From contig JACCZP010000024.1 in the NCBI GenBank assembly GCA_013695885.1, forward strand, positions 1 to 5,799: DNA of 5,799 nucleotides. Reading direction: 5' to 3'. A model generated the notes under the pieces. It ran no database searches. It was not told the DNA's origin and saw only the letters and a program-made list of their open reading frames with translations. Shown piece after piece: positions 4,935 to 5,799 of the stretch. The translations under genes and the position numbers were made by a program. Numbering within the stretch: position 1 is the stretch's first letter; every line of letters starts with the position of its first letter. The DNA is from Thermoleophilaceae bacterium (lineage in GTDB: Bacteria > Actinomycetota > Thermoleophilia > Solirubrobacterales > Thermoleophilaceae).

Positions 4935-5799
4935 GTGTCCGGGAGCGAGGTTCACTTCGAGCCCTTCCTGCACCTCGCCGACCTGAGCGCCAACGAGGCG
5001 CTCATTGCCTGGGGCGGCTTCTGGTTCCATCGCGGGTCCCCCGACGAGGGCTGGCGCATCGTCGATGACGAGGAGCTCTCGGAGGTGGCGGGCGAGTCCC
5101 GTACGGAGAGCATCGGTGCGCGCTCCGAGCCCTTCGGCCACGCCATCGTCGAGGTCGAGCGTGACGAGGAGCTCGTCGCCCGGGCGGAGACTGCGGACTA
5201 CAACTTCGTCCGGATAAGCGGCCTCGAGCCCGATACCGAGTATCGCTACCGCGTGCTCGTCGACGGGCAGCCGTGGGCCGAGGGCGAGCTCTGCGACTGG
5301 GACATCGGCGAGGCCACACTCGTCCGCGCAGGACGGCGCTACGACAACCGCTTCCAGACCTTCCCCGCTCCAGACGCGCGCGTGCCCGTGACCTTCGCCG
5401 TCCTCGGTGACTTCGGGATCGGCATCTACGAGCAGGGCGAGGACGGAGAGCGACAGCTCCAGCTCGGGGCCGCGCTCGAGCGGGCGGCGACCGTGCATGG
5501 CGTGCGGCTCGTGCTCACGACCGGCGACAACATCTACCTCGGCGACGAGGACACAGTGGCCGGTACGGGCGACGAAGACGACGACTGGTACCCGTGCTTC
5601 TACCAGCCCTACCGCTACCTGCTGAACCGCATCCCCTTCTTTCCGACGGTCGGGAACCATGATGCTGCCGACACCGAGCACTCCGACGATCGCGACCAGC
5701 TAGACGACAACTTCTTCCTCGAGCACCGCTTCCGCTCCTGGGTCGAGGCCGGCCGCGCGTCGCTCGACCCGGGCCTCTTCTACCGCTTCGGCCTCGGCG
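4935..5799 (+). CDS. Calcineurin-like metallophosphoesterase with N-terminal FN3-like domain (partial)
   Basis: GTG 4935 opens a frame that runs off the window, giving 288 residues of the N-terminal part. It is the only in-frame start after the CHAT stop that keeps the first strand (FEPFLHLADLSANEALIAWG); AGGA at 4919-4922 is a rather distant ribosome site (12 bases). Residues about 5-130 look like the FN3/PAP_N-type beta-sandwich found before purple acid phosphatase and PhoD-like catalytic domains, with FVRISGLEPDTEYRYRVLVD as its typical strand pair. The metallophosphoesterase domain begins near 150: LGDFG (Asp159), TTGDNIYLGD (Asp198, Asn199) and TVGNHD (Asn241, His242) are the metal-binding motifs of the family, which bind a dinuclear metal centre and hydrolyse phosphate esters. 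The remaining His ligands would lie beyond the window. No signal peptide is seen, unusual for purple-acid-phosphatase-like enzymes. Its gene is 53 bases after the CHAT gene on the same strand, so likely co-transcribed. Substrate unknown. Confidence 0.88.
   Translation, partial: MSGSEVHFEPFLHLADLSANEALIAWGGFWFHRGSPDEGWRIVDDEELSEVAGESRTESIGARSEPFGHAIVEVERDEELVARAETADYNFVRISGLEPDTEYRYRVLVDGQPWAEGELCDWDIGEATLVRAGRRYDNRFQTFPAPDARVPVTFAVLGDFGIGIYEQGEDGERQLQLGAALERAATVHGVRLVLTTGDNIYLGDEDTVAGTGDEDDDWYPCFYQPYRYLLNRIPFFPTVGNHDAADTEHSDDRDQLDDNFFLEHRFRSWVEAGRASLDPGLFYRFGLG

Noticed and set aside
4878..5681. 267-residue minus-strand open frame
   Set aside because: It is the antisense shadow of the metallophosphoesterase, whose GDFG, GDN and GNHD motifs fix the true strand and frame.
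1..5799. CRISPR array, tRNA/rRNA genes, insertion sequences or long repeats
   Set aside because: I saw no regularly spaced repeats, no tRNA-like cloverleaf, no transposase motifs and no long direct repeats on either strand.

Overview
The window is a high-GC stretch (roughly 70% G+C, with G or C at most third codon positions) that reads as chromosomal DNA of a high-GC bacterium. Two small membrane proteins on the minus strand have the layout of lineage-specific hypothetical proteins of Actinobacteria, so an actinobacterium (perhaps a deep branch such as Thermoleophilia) is the best guess. This rests on recalled family patterns and not on a search.

Left part (1-1729): the tail of a plus-strand membrane protein ends at 180 and is followed at once by a perfect 9-bp GC hairpin. 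Facing it on the minus strand are two tiny translationally overlapped genes (414-590 and 244-417) for very acidic, probably disordered 58- and 57-residue proteins. Upstream of these lie two minus-strand genes for two-helix membrane proteins (691-1311 and 1394-1729). For the second, a strong ribosome site moves the start 22 codons inside the longest reading frame.

Right part (1730-5799): from a 193-bp divergent promoter region a plus-strand operon runs to the window edge. It encodes (i) a clostripain-type C11 cysteine peptidase (1923-3179) with the clan CD His and Cys motifs, (ii) a protein joining an N-terminal leucyl-aminopeptidase (M17) N-domain-like module to a C-terminal CHAT caspase-like protease (about 3160-4881), overlapping the first gene, and (iii) the first 288 residues of a calcineurin-like/purple-acid-phosphatase-like metallophosphoesterase with an N-terminal FN3-like domain (4935 to edge).

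The point of interest is two different caspase-fold proteases in tandem, one with its sensor position taken by a macro-like M17 N-domain, followed closely by a metallophosphoesterase. A proteolytic cascade in stress, defence or regulated cell death is a reasonable hypothesis, but nothing here proves it: there is no CRISPR array, gasdermin, STAND ATPase or mobile element in the window. How the CHAT gene starts is unresolved and is treated as a separate finding.
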